Made by a program: the position numbers and the translations under genes. This document shows, one piece after another, positions 36,796 to 52,600 of a DNA stretch of 64,000 nucleotides. Origin of the DNA: Alviniconcha marisindica (lineage: Eukaryota > Mollusca > Gastropoda > Provannidae); assembly GCA_018857735.1 (NCBI GenBank), contig JABMCL010001379.1, positions 400,001 through 464,000 on the forward strand. Reading direction: 5' to 3'. How positions within the stretch are numbered: position 1 is the first letter of the stretch; every line of letters starts with the position of its first letter. Below the pieces are notes generated by a model. It did no database searches, was not told the DNA's origin, and saw only the letters and a list, made by a program, of their open reading frames with translations.

Positions 36796-36904
36796 TGGTC
36801 CGTGCTCGACCTTTTAAAGCAAAAACAAAAAACAAAAAACAAACACAAGCAAAGCGCGTGCGTCGTTTGCTTTCACTGGTGTGACTGTAACTGTGGCTGC
36901 AGGG

Positions 36905-37900
36905 CGGTTAATGACCTGAAGCAGTGTGTTTTGTTGCGCTAGTACGTAACGGACCTGCAGCACTGTGTTTTGTTGGCCTAGTACGTCACATACCTGAAGC
37001 ACTGTGTTTTGTTGGCCTAATAAGTCACGGACAGGATGCAGTGTGTTTTGTTGGCCTATTACGTCACGGACCTGAAGCAGTGTGTTTTGTTGGCCTATTA
37101 CGTCACATACCTGAAGCACTGTGTTTTGTTGGCCTAGTACGTCACGGACCTGAAGCAGTGTGTTTTGTTGGCGTAGTACGTCACGGACCTGAAGCACTGT
37201 GTTTTGTTGGCCTAATAAGTCAGTCACGGACCGGAAGCACTGTGTTTTGTTGGCCTATTACGTCACGGACCGGAAGCAGTGTGTTTTGTTGGCCTATTAC
37301 ATCACGGACCGGAAGCACTGTGTTGTGTTTGCCTATTACGTCACAGACCGGAAGCACTGTGTTTTGTTGGCCTAGTACGTCACGGACCGGAAGCACTGTA
37401 TTTTGTTGGCCTAGTACGTCACGGACCTGAAGCAGTGTGCTTTGTTGGCCTATTACATCACGGACCGGAAGCACTGTGTTGTGGTTGCCTATTACGTCAC
37501 AGACCGGAAGCACTGTGTTTTGTTGGCCTAGTACGTCACGGACCTGAAGCACTGTATTTTGTTGGCCTAGTACGTCACGGACCTGAAGCACTGTGTTTTG
37601 TTGGCCTACTACGTCACGGACCTGAAGCACTGTATTTTGTTGGCCTAGTACGTCACGGACCGGAAGCACTGTGTTTTGTTGGCCTATTACGTCACGGACC
37701 TGAAGCACTGTATTTTGTTGGCCTGGTACGTCACGGACCTGAAGCACTGTGCTTTGTTGGCCTATTACGTCGCGGACTTGAAGCAGTGTGTTTTGCCTAT
37801 TACCTACTTCATGGACCTTAAACTTATGACGTCATGGACACCGAAGCTTATGACGTCACGGACCTGAAGCAGTGTGTTTTATTGGCCTATGACGTCAATT
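36905..37900. repeat. 39-bp minisatellite carrying TACGTCAC, upstream of tim
   Basis: About 25 copies of a 39-bp unit containing GCACTGTGTTTTGTTGGCC and TACGTCACGGAC. Units are variably diverged and a few carry TACATCAC or TAAGTCAC. Open frames on both strands are repeat artefacts. It lies 1.8-2.8 kb upstream of the tim start. Confidence 0.88.
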
Positions 37901-38134
37901 CGTGTCCTTTCTCGTGGTCATTAAATGATGCCGGTTGGTCTGTAGCTTGGTTCCTCGTGTAGCAGAAATGGAGTCAGCACTCCCAAAACTGTCTGCATTG
38001 CCACGCCTTCGCATAAGCTTCTTTTTTTCTCTCTTTTTTTTTTGTAGATCCGAACGCTTGTGGACGAGAGTTTTTGTAGATCGGGACGGTTGTCATCGAG
38101 CGCTTTTCGTAAATCCGGACGCTTCTGATCTCGA

Positions 38135-38151
38135 AAACAACGACGACGACG

Positions 38152-38211
<60 letters not shown>

Positions 38212-38225
38212 GCAGCAGCAACAGC
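38135..38225. repeat. (AAC)n microsatellite
   Basis: Starts CGA-rich, becomes (AAC)n, then (AGC)n. Poly-Asn and poly-Cys frames are artefacts. Confidence 0.95.
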
Positions 38226-38867
38226 AAACAAACAAACAACATTATTATGATTCTTGCACATAACTATTTTCGTCATCATTTTATGTACCGCGCACTGATT
38301 TTGATTAAATCAAGTTCAAGAAAGAACAAAAAGTTAAATATGAATTGTATTATTAGTATCGTCAGTTATTATCATATTAATTATTATTATTGCTTAGTAA
38401 CCGGCATTGGGGTACTGCGGACGCAGAAACTGAGGTCTCCTGTGTTGAGAACCCAGAGCTGACAAATGTTTTCCTTTAAAGCCTCGAGCAGGTAAAAAAA
38501 AATATATATATAAAAATAGCCACCCGTGCTTCCCTTGCTGCCATGAATATCTTCTTTGACATTCCCGGTCCATTTTCATTTTCATTTTTATTTTTCAAAT
38601 CCTTTTTTTAACTGTGCTATACCCCAGGCACTTTCCCGTGTGTGCCCGCGAATGAAATAGGTCACCCTTCTCATAGACACAGGGGAAAAAGAAGAAAAAG
38701 AAAGAACCCGATACTAACGCAACAGAAACGTAGACAATAGAAAGGGGGGAGAAAAGAGAAGAAAAAAAGAGAGAAAAAAAACAGATAAGAAGACAAACTG
38801 TTAGTGAAAATGAAGAGGAAGTAACTTTTAATAGTTACTTCCCCTTCATTTCAGCCACCTTTGTTTT

Positions 38868-38960
38868 CCGTTTCAAGGTAGCCACCACTGTTTTCCGTTT
38901 CAAGGTAGCCACCACTGTTTTCCGTTTCAAGGTAGCCACCACTGTTTTCCGTTTCTTTGA
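38868..38960. repeat. 27-bp tandem repeat
   Basis: Four copies of AAGGTAGCCACCACTG plus TTTTCCGTTTC. Nothing else in 38.24-39.18 kb beyond A-rich and T-rich DNA. Confidence 0.85.
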
Positions 38961-39194
38961 CGGTACCTCGCAACCATCCTGTCATCATGTCCATCCTGTC
39001 AAAAATAGACCATGTGTTCTTATTTTTGATGTGGTACCGAAGAGCTTTGTAAAGGTTTGAACAGCCTGCTGTGGTGAATGTCCGCTGCCTTCTAATAACA
39101 ATATGTTTTATTAATAATGCGCCTGTCCCGGTTCTGAAATCTTAGCTCCAAGCCCTACACAGCGTCGTCACATCAGCCTTCTACGCTAATATGC

Positions 39195-39198
<4 letters not shown>

Positions 39199-39263
<65 letters not shown>
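39199..39263. repeat. (CT)n microsatellite
   Basis: Followed by (CA)n. A second (CT)n run is at 39760-39819. Confidence 0.95.
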
Positions 39264-39265
<2 letters not shown>

Positions 39266-39754
39266 CCACACACACACACACACACTTTGCAGACACACAC
39301 AACTGTTGCGGCATGTATCTTCACCGGCGACAATATATGACGCAACAGTTCTACTTGAGCGAAACCGGTCTGGCTGGCGATTGAAACGAAATCGGACTTT
39401 TCCATGTTCAGTTCATTTGCTGGTCACTCCTATGGGGATGTGCCCGTGTTCGGGGGTTGGTTGGTTGGTGTCTTGCTGTAGGACTGATTGCACCTAGCAT
39501 AAAGAACTGAACAAAGAACCGGACAAAGGACGGAAATACTCCGTACAAAAAATGCTTACGTGTGGCTAAATCTGTGACCATTAAATCCAAAAATTCTCTA
39601 CAAGCTCAATATTTTTGTGATGGGATCTATCTCTGTTAAGAAGAGGCCACGTTTCCATGGAAACGCCTTGACAATTGTCACAGTTTTTCACTGGTTGCAT
39701 TGTTCCCGATAACACATACAGGCAGCAGTGCCATGTTCACGACATAATATTATA

Positions 39755-39822
<68 letters not shown>

Positions 39823-40271
39823 GTTTTCGAGACGTTTGTCAGCAAGTCGGAATCCAATAAACAGGGGAGTTAATTAAGATGACACACAAACAGCAACAGA
39901 GACCTGAGTCACCTACGGTAACTCTCACCTGGCGTGCGAGTGAATACAGAGAATCTGTCCGGAAGCATCTGTTGCGGTTGTAAATAGTGAGATGTGCCCG
40001 TTATTGACTGTTTCGGCTGGGTTGTCACTATTTACATCGCCCTGATATAACCGCACCGGTTGACTGGGCGTAAAACACCAACTTACTTATTTACTCACTG
40101 TTTACAAGCGCAAAAGATATTTCCGGACAGATTCCCTGACACGTATTCCGTACAAAATTAAAGAGCAATTGATCAGATCACAAGCATGTCTAAATCACCT
40201 TTTTGAGGCACAGTAACTCACGTTTTGGTGCCTATTTATATTCCGCAGGTACTCAACACTAGAAACCCTTA

Positions 40272-40650
40272 GGGGCGGGGATAGCTCAGTGGTTAGAGCG
40301 CCGGACTCGTGATTGAAAGGTCGCGGATTCGAATCCCTGCAGGAGCGGCGGGAGAATTTTCTTCTCCAGGGTCGACTTTCTGTGCTGACTCTTTTTCGGT
40401 ATCCGTTCCACCCCCGTGTTACCGCAGTACCACGTAAAAGATCCCGGTCATCCTGCCAAAAGTGCAGGTGGCAGGATACAGCTAAACACGCATACGCCTT
40501 ACGTATGTGGCTTTGCATGAAATGACATGGTGCATGGTTGTATGGTTTACACAGAACTTGCGCCGTGACGGCTGCAGTTTCATGTGGCACCAGCCATGCC
40601 AGCGCTGTAAGCACACCTCTTCGGTGGATATTAAAAAAACACGCTATGAA
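40272..40650 (+). mobile_element. tRNA-derived SINE
   Basis: The head has pol III boxes: box A-like TAGCTCAGTGGTTAGAGC from 40282 and box B GGATTCGAATCCC near 40325. A non-tRNA body follows, with TCCCGGTCATCCTGCC and GTAAGCACACCTCTTCGGTG. The body shows this is a SINE, not a tRNA gene. Confidence 0.75.
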
Positions 40651-41624
40651 AAGCTAGTCACTCATGTAGAACCACATGCGAGTGCAGTGAGTCTGCTCAA
40701 GAGAGCGGAGAATAGCGTTATATATGTAAGCGATCATCAATCTGACCAGGGGAGGAGGGGGGGGGGGGGGGGTATAGTCTGGCTCACAGTCTATTTTATA
40801 CGTAATCAGGAGAAATAGAAATTGAAATACGTGGGTACAGCTGCCTCACGTCGCTTCAAACCCTACCGGCTGACAGCGTTAATCTCTCTCCTGACGACAC
40901 GTTGATTATATAGGATATAATGATAACATTCTCAAAGTAACAAGCTACCCCCCCCCCCTCACCCTCCTCCCTCCCCCCCCCCCCCCCACCCCCACCCCAC
41001 CACCACCCCTTTTTGTTTGTTCTGTCAACGCTCTGGAGATGTTGATGCAGAAGCCGTTGCTGCTTGAAGTGATAGATAACTGTTGGCGCCTAACCCCACA
41101 CGCACAGTTCAGTCCTATTAGTGTCAAGGAAATAGGAAATTTACGGCGGCCTGATGAAACAGAATTTACGGCGGCCAGCTTTTTATCTAAGTTTTATACG
41201 GGAAAGCGTGAGCGTTTCACTGGTGCAATCTTTCCGGTCTCCGGTAAACCGCCCCTACTGACGTTTGGCTCTGCCTCCCACGGTCCACGTGTGGGGTAAA
41301 GCGACCAGTAATTTGCATGTTGTTCGAACCTTCATGACGTCCATGCACTCGCTTCCTCGTGCTAAAACTGCCTCAGTTCGACCGCTCCTGGCTACTTGAC
41401 TGAATTCCTTAAAGTTTACAAACCATCCCGCCAGCTACGCTCTTCTTCCGACAGGTTACATCCAAGCTTCGTCTTCCCTCTGTGCGCGCGCACTCACATG
41501 GTCAGACATATTTTTTCTTATCCGTCTGTCAGGAACTTGACAGTCTCCCTTGCAAAGTTATGTCATCACACATCCTCACATATTTCAGACAGTTTGAAAT
41601 CTCACCTCTTCAGGTGATTGACCA

Positions 41625-41666
<42 letters not shown>

Positions 41667-42215
41667 CGCGCGCATTTATTTTCACTGTGTGTTGGTTCTT
41701 TGTAATGGGCTACGCGCTCCAAATTCGCGAAAAATCACATAAAGGAGTACACATTATTATACATATGTGTATAATTTAGTTTTCTTCCTTGAGAGGTAGG
41801 ATTTAATAAGTAAAAACACTAGGAATAATTTAGTCCTGATTTGGGTTGTTGTTAATTCAGAGAGCATAGTGACCCTACAACTAGCGCACTGTCCACTGTC
41901 AATTAAAAACACCAGTAAAAATTGTGGAGATGTGGATCTTCAAACCTGGTCCTGTTTTATTGATTTTTCTTTTCTTTCTCTCCTACACTTCGACCGATAC
42001 ACGTACAAAGGGCTAGCCGTAAACGTGACCAACTAAGAATACTGGACTCTGTAGGAAGCATTGCCCTTTGCCATTTACATCGGCCTCGACATACTGTCAG
42101 CCGACCAATGTTTTTCCAGGCGTTCCTTTTATAATCTCCTACGTTGCTTACGTTAGAACTAATAAACCACAATCTTTTGTATCGAGATGAAACTCTCTCT
42201 CTCTGTCTCTCTTTG
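40650..42215. other. no gene recognised
   Basis: Poly(G) at 40750-40772, poly(C)-rich tract at 40948-40995, (TG)n at 41627-41664, and a family R3-like end at 42.1-42.19 kb before the LINE. Confidence 0.5.
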
Positions 42216-42219
42216 ATAC

Positions 42220-45072
<2,853 letters not shown>

Positions 45073-45454
45073 CTTACCCGGGGCAGACGTATTTCATGCT
45101 TACGTATGTGAATGTCTGCTATTTTTGTACCTTTTTTGTCTCTAGTTTTAGTAATGGTTACTTGTAACACCGTCGTGGCCTCCTTCCTGGTTAGCTAAAT
45201 TACAGCAGCAGACGGCATGTAGTCTTGTTCAGAAATTTCATGAGATATTTAGTATAATTTCATATATTTATAGGTAGTATTTGTTATACAGACTTTCTGT
45301 GTAACTGATAGGAGTAGGATCATGGCGTAGATTGAATGAATTCGGGATTTGCAGACTTAGTCCTCAGCGGTTACAGAACTTTGAGTCTGGAGCCGAGTTT
45401 GAGTCTTGTGTTTGTGACCTGGACTTATTTGTTGATTTATAGGGGAGATATAGA

Positions 45455-45505
<51 letters not shown>

Positions 45506-45714
45506 ATTTCAGGGCCCTAGTTTCAAATCTGATATTGTCTAGGAGCGATATAGGTGGTGTTGTAGCTTATTAAATTGAGGTTTGCAGCTAGTCTGTTACC
45601 ACGGCTGATGACTCGCGCTGTTTTAAATCGCATCAAAATGTGTTCTGTACTTTTTGAGCAGTGGCGCCATCTGTTTGGAACTCACTGCCGGCCACTCAGT
45701 CTCAGACTAAATGT

Positions 45715-45876
45715 CCCGACATTTTAATGTTTCAGTAGAAAGTGATGGACAAAGTCACGGGACAGTGTCCACAAACCACAACCTTTTTGAAGAGAAAGGA
45801 GAGCCGAAGCGGTATCGAACCGAGGTCCTTCCGCTTACCAGCCTAACGCCTTACCACTAGGCCAAACCGGCTCACG
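45715..45876 (-). mobile_element. tRNA-derived SINE, second family
   Basis: Same family as 36608, with a better box B (GGTTCGATACC when reversed). Ends near ATTTTAATGTTTCAG. Confidence 0.7.
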
Positions 45877-45924
45877 CTCTTCAGTGATCTCGCCTGGAAC
45901 CTTATTATACCTCGGCACTAGTTA

Positions 45925-46200
45925 GCCCTGACTGAAGAGATCACTGAGCAGGGAGGTGGAGCTGGGCTGCGAAAGTTGGACTTCTTTCGCTTCGGGTTGT
46001 TCCTCAACAGCAGTGCTACGGACATTGTCTTTGTGACTCTGCCCAGCACGACAATTGAAACAGCCGCTGCGCAGTGCACTAGTCGCAGCGCAATGGCGAG
46101 CGGACACCACCTTAACACTTCCACTGTTCTGGCGGCGGTCCACGGTCTCTCCAGTCTTTTTCGGGCGGTATCCGCGGTCGAGCCCACACTCCGAACATCG
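45925..46200 (+). repeat. dispersed repeat family R2
   Basis: Second copy of the 2505-2815 repeat, roughly 85-90 percent alike by eye. It runs into the hairpin and family R3 DNA on its right. Confidence 0.75.
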
Positions 46201-46560
46201 CTTTCCGGCACAAGGAAGGATGTCGTAAACCAGTGCTTGGAGTTTGGGTCGAGCCGCACAAACTCCAAGCACTGGTTTACGACATCCTACCTTCAGCCAC
46301 TGCCGTATTTAGTTACGCCATAGGGTCCAGAAAACTGTCGGCTAACGAGCAGTTTTTTGTTGGTGGCTCAAACAGTAGACGGTAAGTTTGTAACAAACAA
46401 CTCAAACTATATCAGGCGTTTGTTTTATAACTGACCATGTTGCTTACGCCAGCTCAAATAAAACAAAAATCAGTCGTTTGAATCGAGACGGAACTCTTCT
46501 TTTTTTTACCCGGGGTGGATGCGCCTCATGTCTACGGAGTGCGTGCGGCTTGGGCGCTGA
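46200..46560 (+). repeat. dispersed repeat family R3 with a perfect hairpin
   Basis: Arms of 34 bp (46212-46245 and 46260-46293, one mismatch) around a 14-bp loop, built on AAACCAGTGCTTGGAGTTT. After it come CTGTCGGCTAACGAGCAG, GAATCGAGACGGAACTC and ACCCGGGGTGGATGCG. Further copies are at 57.42-57.72, 57.9-58.19 and 58.57-58.86 kb. Confidence 0.75.
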
Positions 46561-46778
46561 AGTAAGTGACATGGTGCTTAAAGGACAAGTCCAAGGTTAG
46601 GGGTGATTTTTGAAACGATTTCCGTTAAAACTCGCTGAGAACGATGACGTAGGTGAAACTGTGATCTGAGGGTTATAAATGCACGAAAAAAGGCATTTTC
46701 TGTCGTACCGAAAGCGTCGCCATGACGCCCAAATCACGTGACCATATGCCTACTACATCACTGGGGAGTCGCTGCAAA

Positions 46779-49023
46779 ATGGCCAACTCGAGCTCCGAAG
46801 ACGAAACTGATACTTTCCCGAGAGACCCACAAGGATACAGCCGTATCAGTTTGAGCCTGTCAGGCAGGATTTTGAAAGAGTACCGGAACATCGTGTCAGC
46901 AGCAAAATTGCCAGAATTGGCAATACGGACTGGTAAGTAAGCCATTTTCCTCACCACAGATGATCATGTACCGGTCGGCCTTTTGCGTCGAAGTGTCTCG
47001 TTTGATCAATGTTTTGTTGTTGTTGTTTTTTTCACTCTGCCGCTTGATAAAACATGACTGATCCATGACAGAACTTAAGTGAACCTGAATTTCACATTTT
47101 TTTGTGTACCACTTTAAACATTATTATTATATATTACTTCCAAGGTTGTGAGTAATGTGACTAAATCATCAGCGAGTGACGATTTACTTCATGTAAATTG
47201 CAATGTAACAAACCGAACACAAACTTTCGGTCAACTAAAGTCGTAGACTGGTTACCAGGTGTGTGGGTACTAGTGTTATATTGAAGGCCCTTTTATTTCT
47301 TTGCTGTTATTGTTGAAAATCTGCTTCGCATATTCGTTTATCGTTCGTTTTGTTTTAGGTGTTGGTGCAGAGAATGCTGTGTCATGGACACTGCCATTGA
47401 GTCGGTGTGCTGCAAGGAGGAGGGCAAAATTCAGCACAAAAAAACAAGTTATTTTTGACTGCTCTTTGCACTGCATTATTCAACATCCTGGGTTTGATGC
47501 AGTGTGCCTGAATCAGTACACGCTGGAAACGGCGTATTACTCCTACAGGCAGCACTACGGACGTACGGATGGTACACTGGACCAGTGAGTAAAATCATGA
47601 CACCACCCTCCAGAATAGTTGATCAGGTGTGACCCAAGTAAAGTTGTAATTGGTTGTTAATGCTGTTAACCATGGTTTTGATTTGGCTTGCATTTTTGAA
47701 GCGTTCACTTACATAAAACAATAATTTAGTGTTGTGAAAGGAAAATATTTATTGTGTGAACTGTGTAATGTAGGTACAAAAAAAAGAAGAAGTAATATGA
47801 CCATAATACCCTGTGGATAGCACAGTAACAATAAAATGCCTTTAGGAAGGTGTCAAAAGTCAGAGAGCTAGATGTTTGTAAATGTAAGTCCAAATCCATG
47901 GTGCCTAGTGAAGGGCTGCTGCACTGACTATGCCAGTTGATGGAATACATTTGTTGAACAACTTCAATGCCTTGTAAGTGCTAGTGTTTTGTTTCTTTTC
48001 TTTTTTATGATGAAAAAAAAAAATGATGTCAATACTCTGACTTTATACAAGTTACAACAAGAGTAAACAAACATAAAAGTACACAATACAAAATTTACAC
48101 CCACAGACCATACACACACAAACACAGTCACCAGACTGAGGTCAACTGTACACTGTATTTACAAATTTCAGGCAGAAGAAACAAGTTCTGGCAATTAACT
48201 GTTAGAAATAAGCATTATAATATATACATGTATCGAAGTAATGATGCACATCTGCAGAGAACATGACTAACTGCTTGTACAGAGTGGAGCTGTGGAGAAG
48301 AAAAAACAACAGAATAATAATAATAATAATAGATAACTTTTGTATAGCGCTATTCTCTGGTGTACCCAAACTCACTGCGCTTTACAACATTCTCCAACAT
48401 TTTCTAAGTTTCACAAACATAATACATATAATTATGACAACTAACAATGTATAATATACAAGTACATGTGCCATATGAGAAACAGCAATATATAAAGAAA
48501 ATGAATCATTATATTACTACCTACCCATAATTCTATCTCTCCCAGTCACCACCCCCGCCCCCAACTGACACACACACACACGAATATGAAACAGGTACAA
48601 TGGAAACCAAAGAATGGCATCCATGATGTAAAAAAAGAAAGAAAGAAAAAAGCATGCTGTCTCCGTTAGACTAGTAGACATACAACGACTGAACTAATTT
48701 CAAGTGGGTTTGTGGAGACTAATTAGTTCACAACCAAAATATATCCAGACTGTACGACGATGAGCACTTATGATGGTTAAATTAACACTTGTGATGAGAC
48801 GTGATGTACCTAGAGAAACATCTTGCCATGGTGTACCCATTTTTCACAAGGGCAATATTACCATCAACCACCACCCCATAAAGGAAGCATGCTTGCTTTT
48901 TACCTTTTAAAAGCCACACTGACAGAAGTACCATAGTCCTAAGTATATATATGTATTTTTTGCCTCTGCTTATTATTATGCAATGGGGAATGCCATGCTT
49001 ATCAGTCAAATGTTTGCCTATCT

Positions 49024-49077
<54 letters not shown>

Positions 49078-49341
49078 CTTTTCAGCCTCACCCAAGAGAC
49101 TAGACTGCATCTTTAATTAGTAATAGTATATTTCAAACAGTAAGCAAATTTCTCAATTAGTTCTTTATCCTTTGTTTACAGGAAATACCGCTATACAGCA
49201 TATCGACAGTTTGTTCGCTGGTGTTGGAGATTCTTGGGGAAAAGTGTACGGGTGCCACTGCCATCCTGCATTGTGCGAACCATAAGAGACACTTATCCTG
49301 CCGGTGGTCGTGTCGGATTCAAGCTGTCACTTCTGGATTGA
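46779..49341 (+). pseudogene. P2X7 cytoplasmic-ballast-domain protein (transposon cargo)
   Basis: Three exons on the plus strand: 46779-46932, 47359-47584 and 49182-49341. Exon 1 has an acidic start MANSSSEDETD and, in another frame, PYQFEP. Exon 2 has WCWCRECC and ESVCCKEEGK, then HPGFDAVCLNQYTLETAYY. Exon 3 has YRYTAYRQFVRW, PSCIVRTIRDTYP and GFK, then TGA. These match, in order, the cysteine-rich zinc-binding C-terminal domain of P2X7 receptors (CxC..C, CC, AYRxY, LPSCCRWKIRKEFP, YSGFK). No P2X channel domain is present. Splice phases are consistent (phase 2 at both junctions). Two frame changes disable this copy: one within exon 1 and one at a run of seven A at 47438-47444. The function of the free domain is unknown to me. 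Confidence 0.78.
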
Positions 49342-49625
49342 CTCGTGCTGCTGCTCCTGGGCTAAATCCCTTCACTTTATACTGTACTAGTAAGCCAGTC
49401 ATAATGTGATGCATTTTCTTTTGCCCACAGCTTCCAATTTTTTCAAGTAAATCCTGTAAAAGTACTTAATCAAATCTAAAACTAATTACAACGCACATAC
49501 TTTTTCCCCACAGCTTTCAAGTTTGTTCAATACTTTAACAGTACAAATGAACCAAGACTGCCCCTATTACATCTGATATAAAACCACATGTCAGAGAGAA
49601 AAGAAAAGAATGCAGCACTGTGCAG

Positions 49626-52600
49626 CTAGACAGCAAATCTAGTCAGCCTTTGTTGGATGGCTTCATCTTTGTTAGGTGCACAGAAACCAGCTGACAGTGG
49701 GTCAGGCACATGCTGGACAAAGTCATACAGAGAGCTCTCCAGATCTGATGGGCTCCTGGCATACTCTGTCAGCAGGTGGTCCAAAAGCCTCTCTGTGTAA
49801 CCTGGTGCAAAAAAATAATGCAGAACCTTTTGAATAAAAGTGGATCAAACAACTACCATCACTTGCCTGCCAATTTTCATGAGTGCCTGTGAAATATGTT
49901 ACATTTGTGTGTACTTTCCTGATGTGTGTGACCTCGTACCATATCAAACTAAACTCAATAATACTATGACTATAATTCAACATGATCAGCTAAATCTCAA
50001 ATGTCCTGCAGAGAAAATAGTTGCCATGATTTACTGTTCAGGACAACTGGTGTACTTTCACTCCCAAATGGACTGCATGTGGTATAATATTTGAGATTAT
50101 ACAATTTTTTAACTATCACTTACCATATGTCGCATGTTCACGCCTTTTCTGAAGACTCCCTTCTTTGCCTTTGGAAAGATGATGCTGAACTTTGGGTTTC
50201 CAGCCTCATCAACCTGCTGCACCTTGTCAGCATTCTCATTATAATGAAGGGCAGCCAGGCAGAGCCTGAAACAGTAGCATCTCCATGTTATTTATTTAAT
50301 ATTACTATATGATAAAAAATGTAGGTAGTAGTGCAAACTGTAACACTGTGCTTGTGGGTTTCCTTGCTTATCTTGATCCCCCCCCCACCAAAACAAAAAA
50401 ACAACCATGCAGATTAAACCAAACTGAACATGGAGCATTTAACTGAGCCTGAGTAGCAAGTTTACATCTGAAGCAATTCTCAAAAAGTATACCTGCTTCG
50501 CATGCCAACACAGGAGAAGGCGGTGTGTTTTGGTGCAAAGCTGATCACCAGGCTATGGAAGGCTTCCAGTGAAGATGTCTGGTGAAGTAGTGAGAGCTGC
50601 CTGACATCCTTCACAAGGTACCTGCTTTCAATGATGTCTGCAAGTTTTGTGTAGATCTCTGTTCCTAAAGTAGCAGACATTAACCAGAGAAATATTGGTC
50701 AATGTCAACATGAGTCTTTATACAAATTAAAAAAACAAAAATATGTAAGATGCCATGTGCACTCAAGATGCCATGTGCATGCCTTGGGAATGGCTATTCC
50801 ACTAGCAATGTTTACCACAATTAGATGGTTAGTAGTTTGATTTTAATGTCCTGTCAACTGCACTGGGTCACCTTACGATGATCAAACTCATAAGCAGATG
50901 CATATTTTAAAACTCTTCTCATAAAATACATTATACGTAAACCTTTCCTTGTCAGATCCACAAAATTAATCCATACACAATTAGGGGTTTCGGCTTTACG
51001 TGTAAATATGGTTGCACAAATCCCAGGTCACAGGGTAATGTCACACACACAAAAAATGAAGTAAAGTCAATAACCTGACTCCAAGTGCATTATAACAATA
51101 CTGTTAAGTTTCAGTGCATCTGGGTTAAATCATATAGATGATGCACAGGCCAAAGTTTAGTGATCAAGCATAATAAGCTTAATACATCAAATACATGTTT
51201 GTATATAAATGATTAATGCTGATTTTCACATGCATAGATTTTCAATGGTATGTACAGCATCATAACATTATTATGGCAACAAAGCGGCAAAAATATAACA
51301 AAATACCTGGATCAAACCACTCCTTGTCATCCACAGGCTCATGCTGGCAGGCAGGCTATTCATCACTGTGGCCTTTATGTATGTTTATGATGTGATTTGG
51401 ATGGCTTTTCCACTTGGCCACCATGATGCTTCCATCACCACTGTTTGTTGACGCTGCACACCAGTGCAGGTGGTTCGTGATGGATTTGTGCCATCGACCA
51501 ACCAATTCAAAGCCAGTCCTGGCTGCTAGAGTGTCCAATTTCCCCCCAATCCTGAAACATCCATTACAGCATGATCTGAGTTCTTTTTAGGCATCAGGTA
51601 TTTGTAAAGGGGAAAATAATATAACACAAGATGACTGAGATGCTGCATCAGCAGGAGAAACAAAATACACACAGTACTCATCATTATACACATACCCTAC
51701 ATAACACTGAACAAGTTTCAGTTTTAACAAAACTTAAACCCTGTGTATATTATATCTAATAAATATTGCCAGAACAGTCTACATATTTTACATTCCATTA
51801 TGACCAAGGCCCGTCCTCTCAAAATAAGTAAAATGCATACAACATATATATTTCTGCTTGATAAAACTGCACGATATAAACTTACAAACCATTTTTAATT
51901 AAAACTTAAATACTCACCTTTGGCAACATGCCATGTGTCAAAGAAGTGTTGAACAGTTGGATGGTGCACACTCGGGTGTTTTGCAATAGATGTATGCAGG
52001 TCTGTAATCATAGTGTCGATGGTCAGTCCCTCCCTTTGCAGAAAGGCAAGGGACCTCTTCACACCTTCCAGCTGACAGGCGTTGCTGCTAGTCACTTCAT
52101 TTGACTGTAATGTTACAAACAATGAAATCAGAACAAAAGCATCACCTACATAAGGCCAGTGTGTAATTCCACTTACACCACCAAATTATATATTTATACA
52201 GATTTAATAGAACACATTTCCAACTATCTCAGGTCATACAAACACACAGGCACAGGCATGTTACACTTGCAGTAAAGACTGATGAGTTTATAAAGTTCCA
52301 CATTTTAAATAGCATTCTCTTAGTTGTACAACTGATTAAATGTATGTATCATCAACTACTGAAGAAATCTGAGAGTACAGCTTAGCAAACTACTGTAGTC
52401 TGGATAGTGTTAACTAATAAAATAATATACAGCAAAAACCAAAAAAACTATTCTAATACAAACCTGCACAACCTGGACATCAATCAACCACCCTCTTTGT
52501 GACACACTCCAGCATATTGTAGCCATCATATTTGGCTGAATGGCCAGGGCTGTCTGAGCGACCATCCCCTGCCAGCACAAGATGGCCACCCCTATCCCTC

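Noticed and set aside
35962..37821. Long frames on both strands (HSGTFC and CFVGL repeats)
   Set aside because: Artefacts of 18- and 39-bp minisatellites, whose periods are multiples of three.
40272..40345. tRNA gene
   Set aside because: Boxes A and B are present, but the sequence continues into a SINE body; no clear folded tRNA followed by a pol III terminator.
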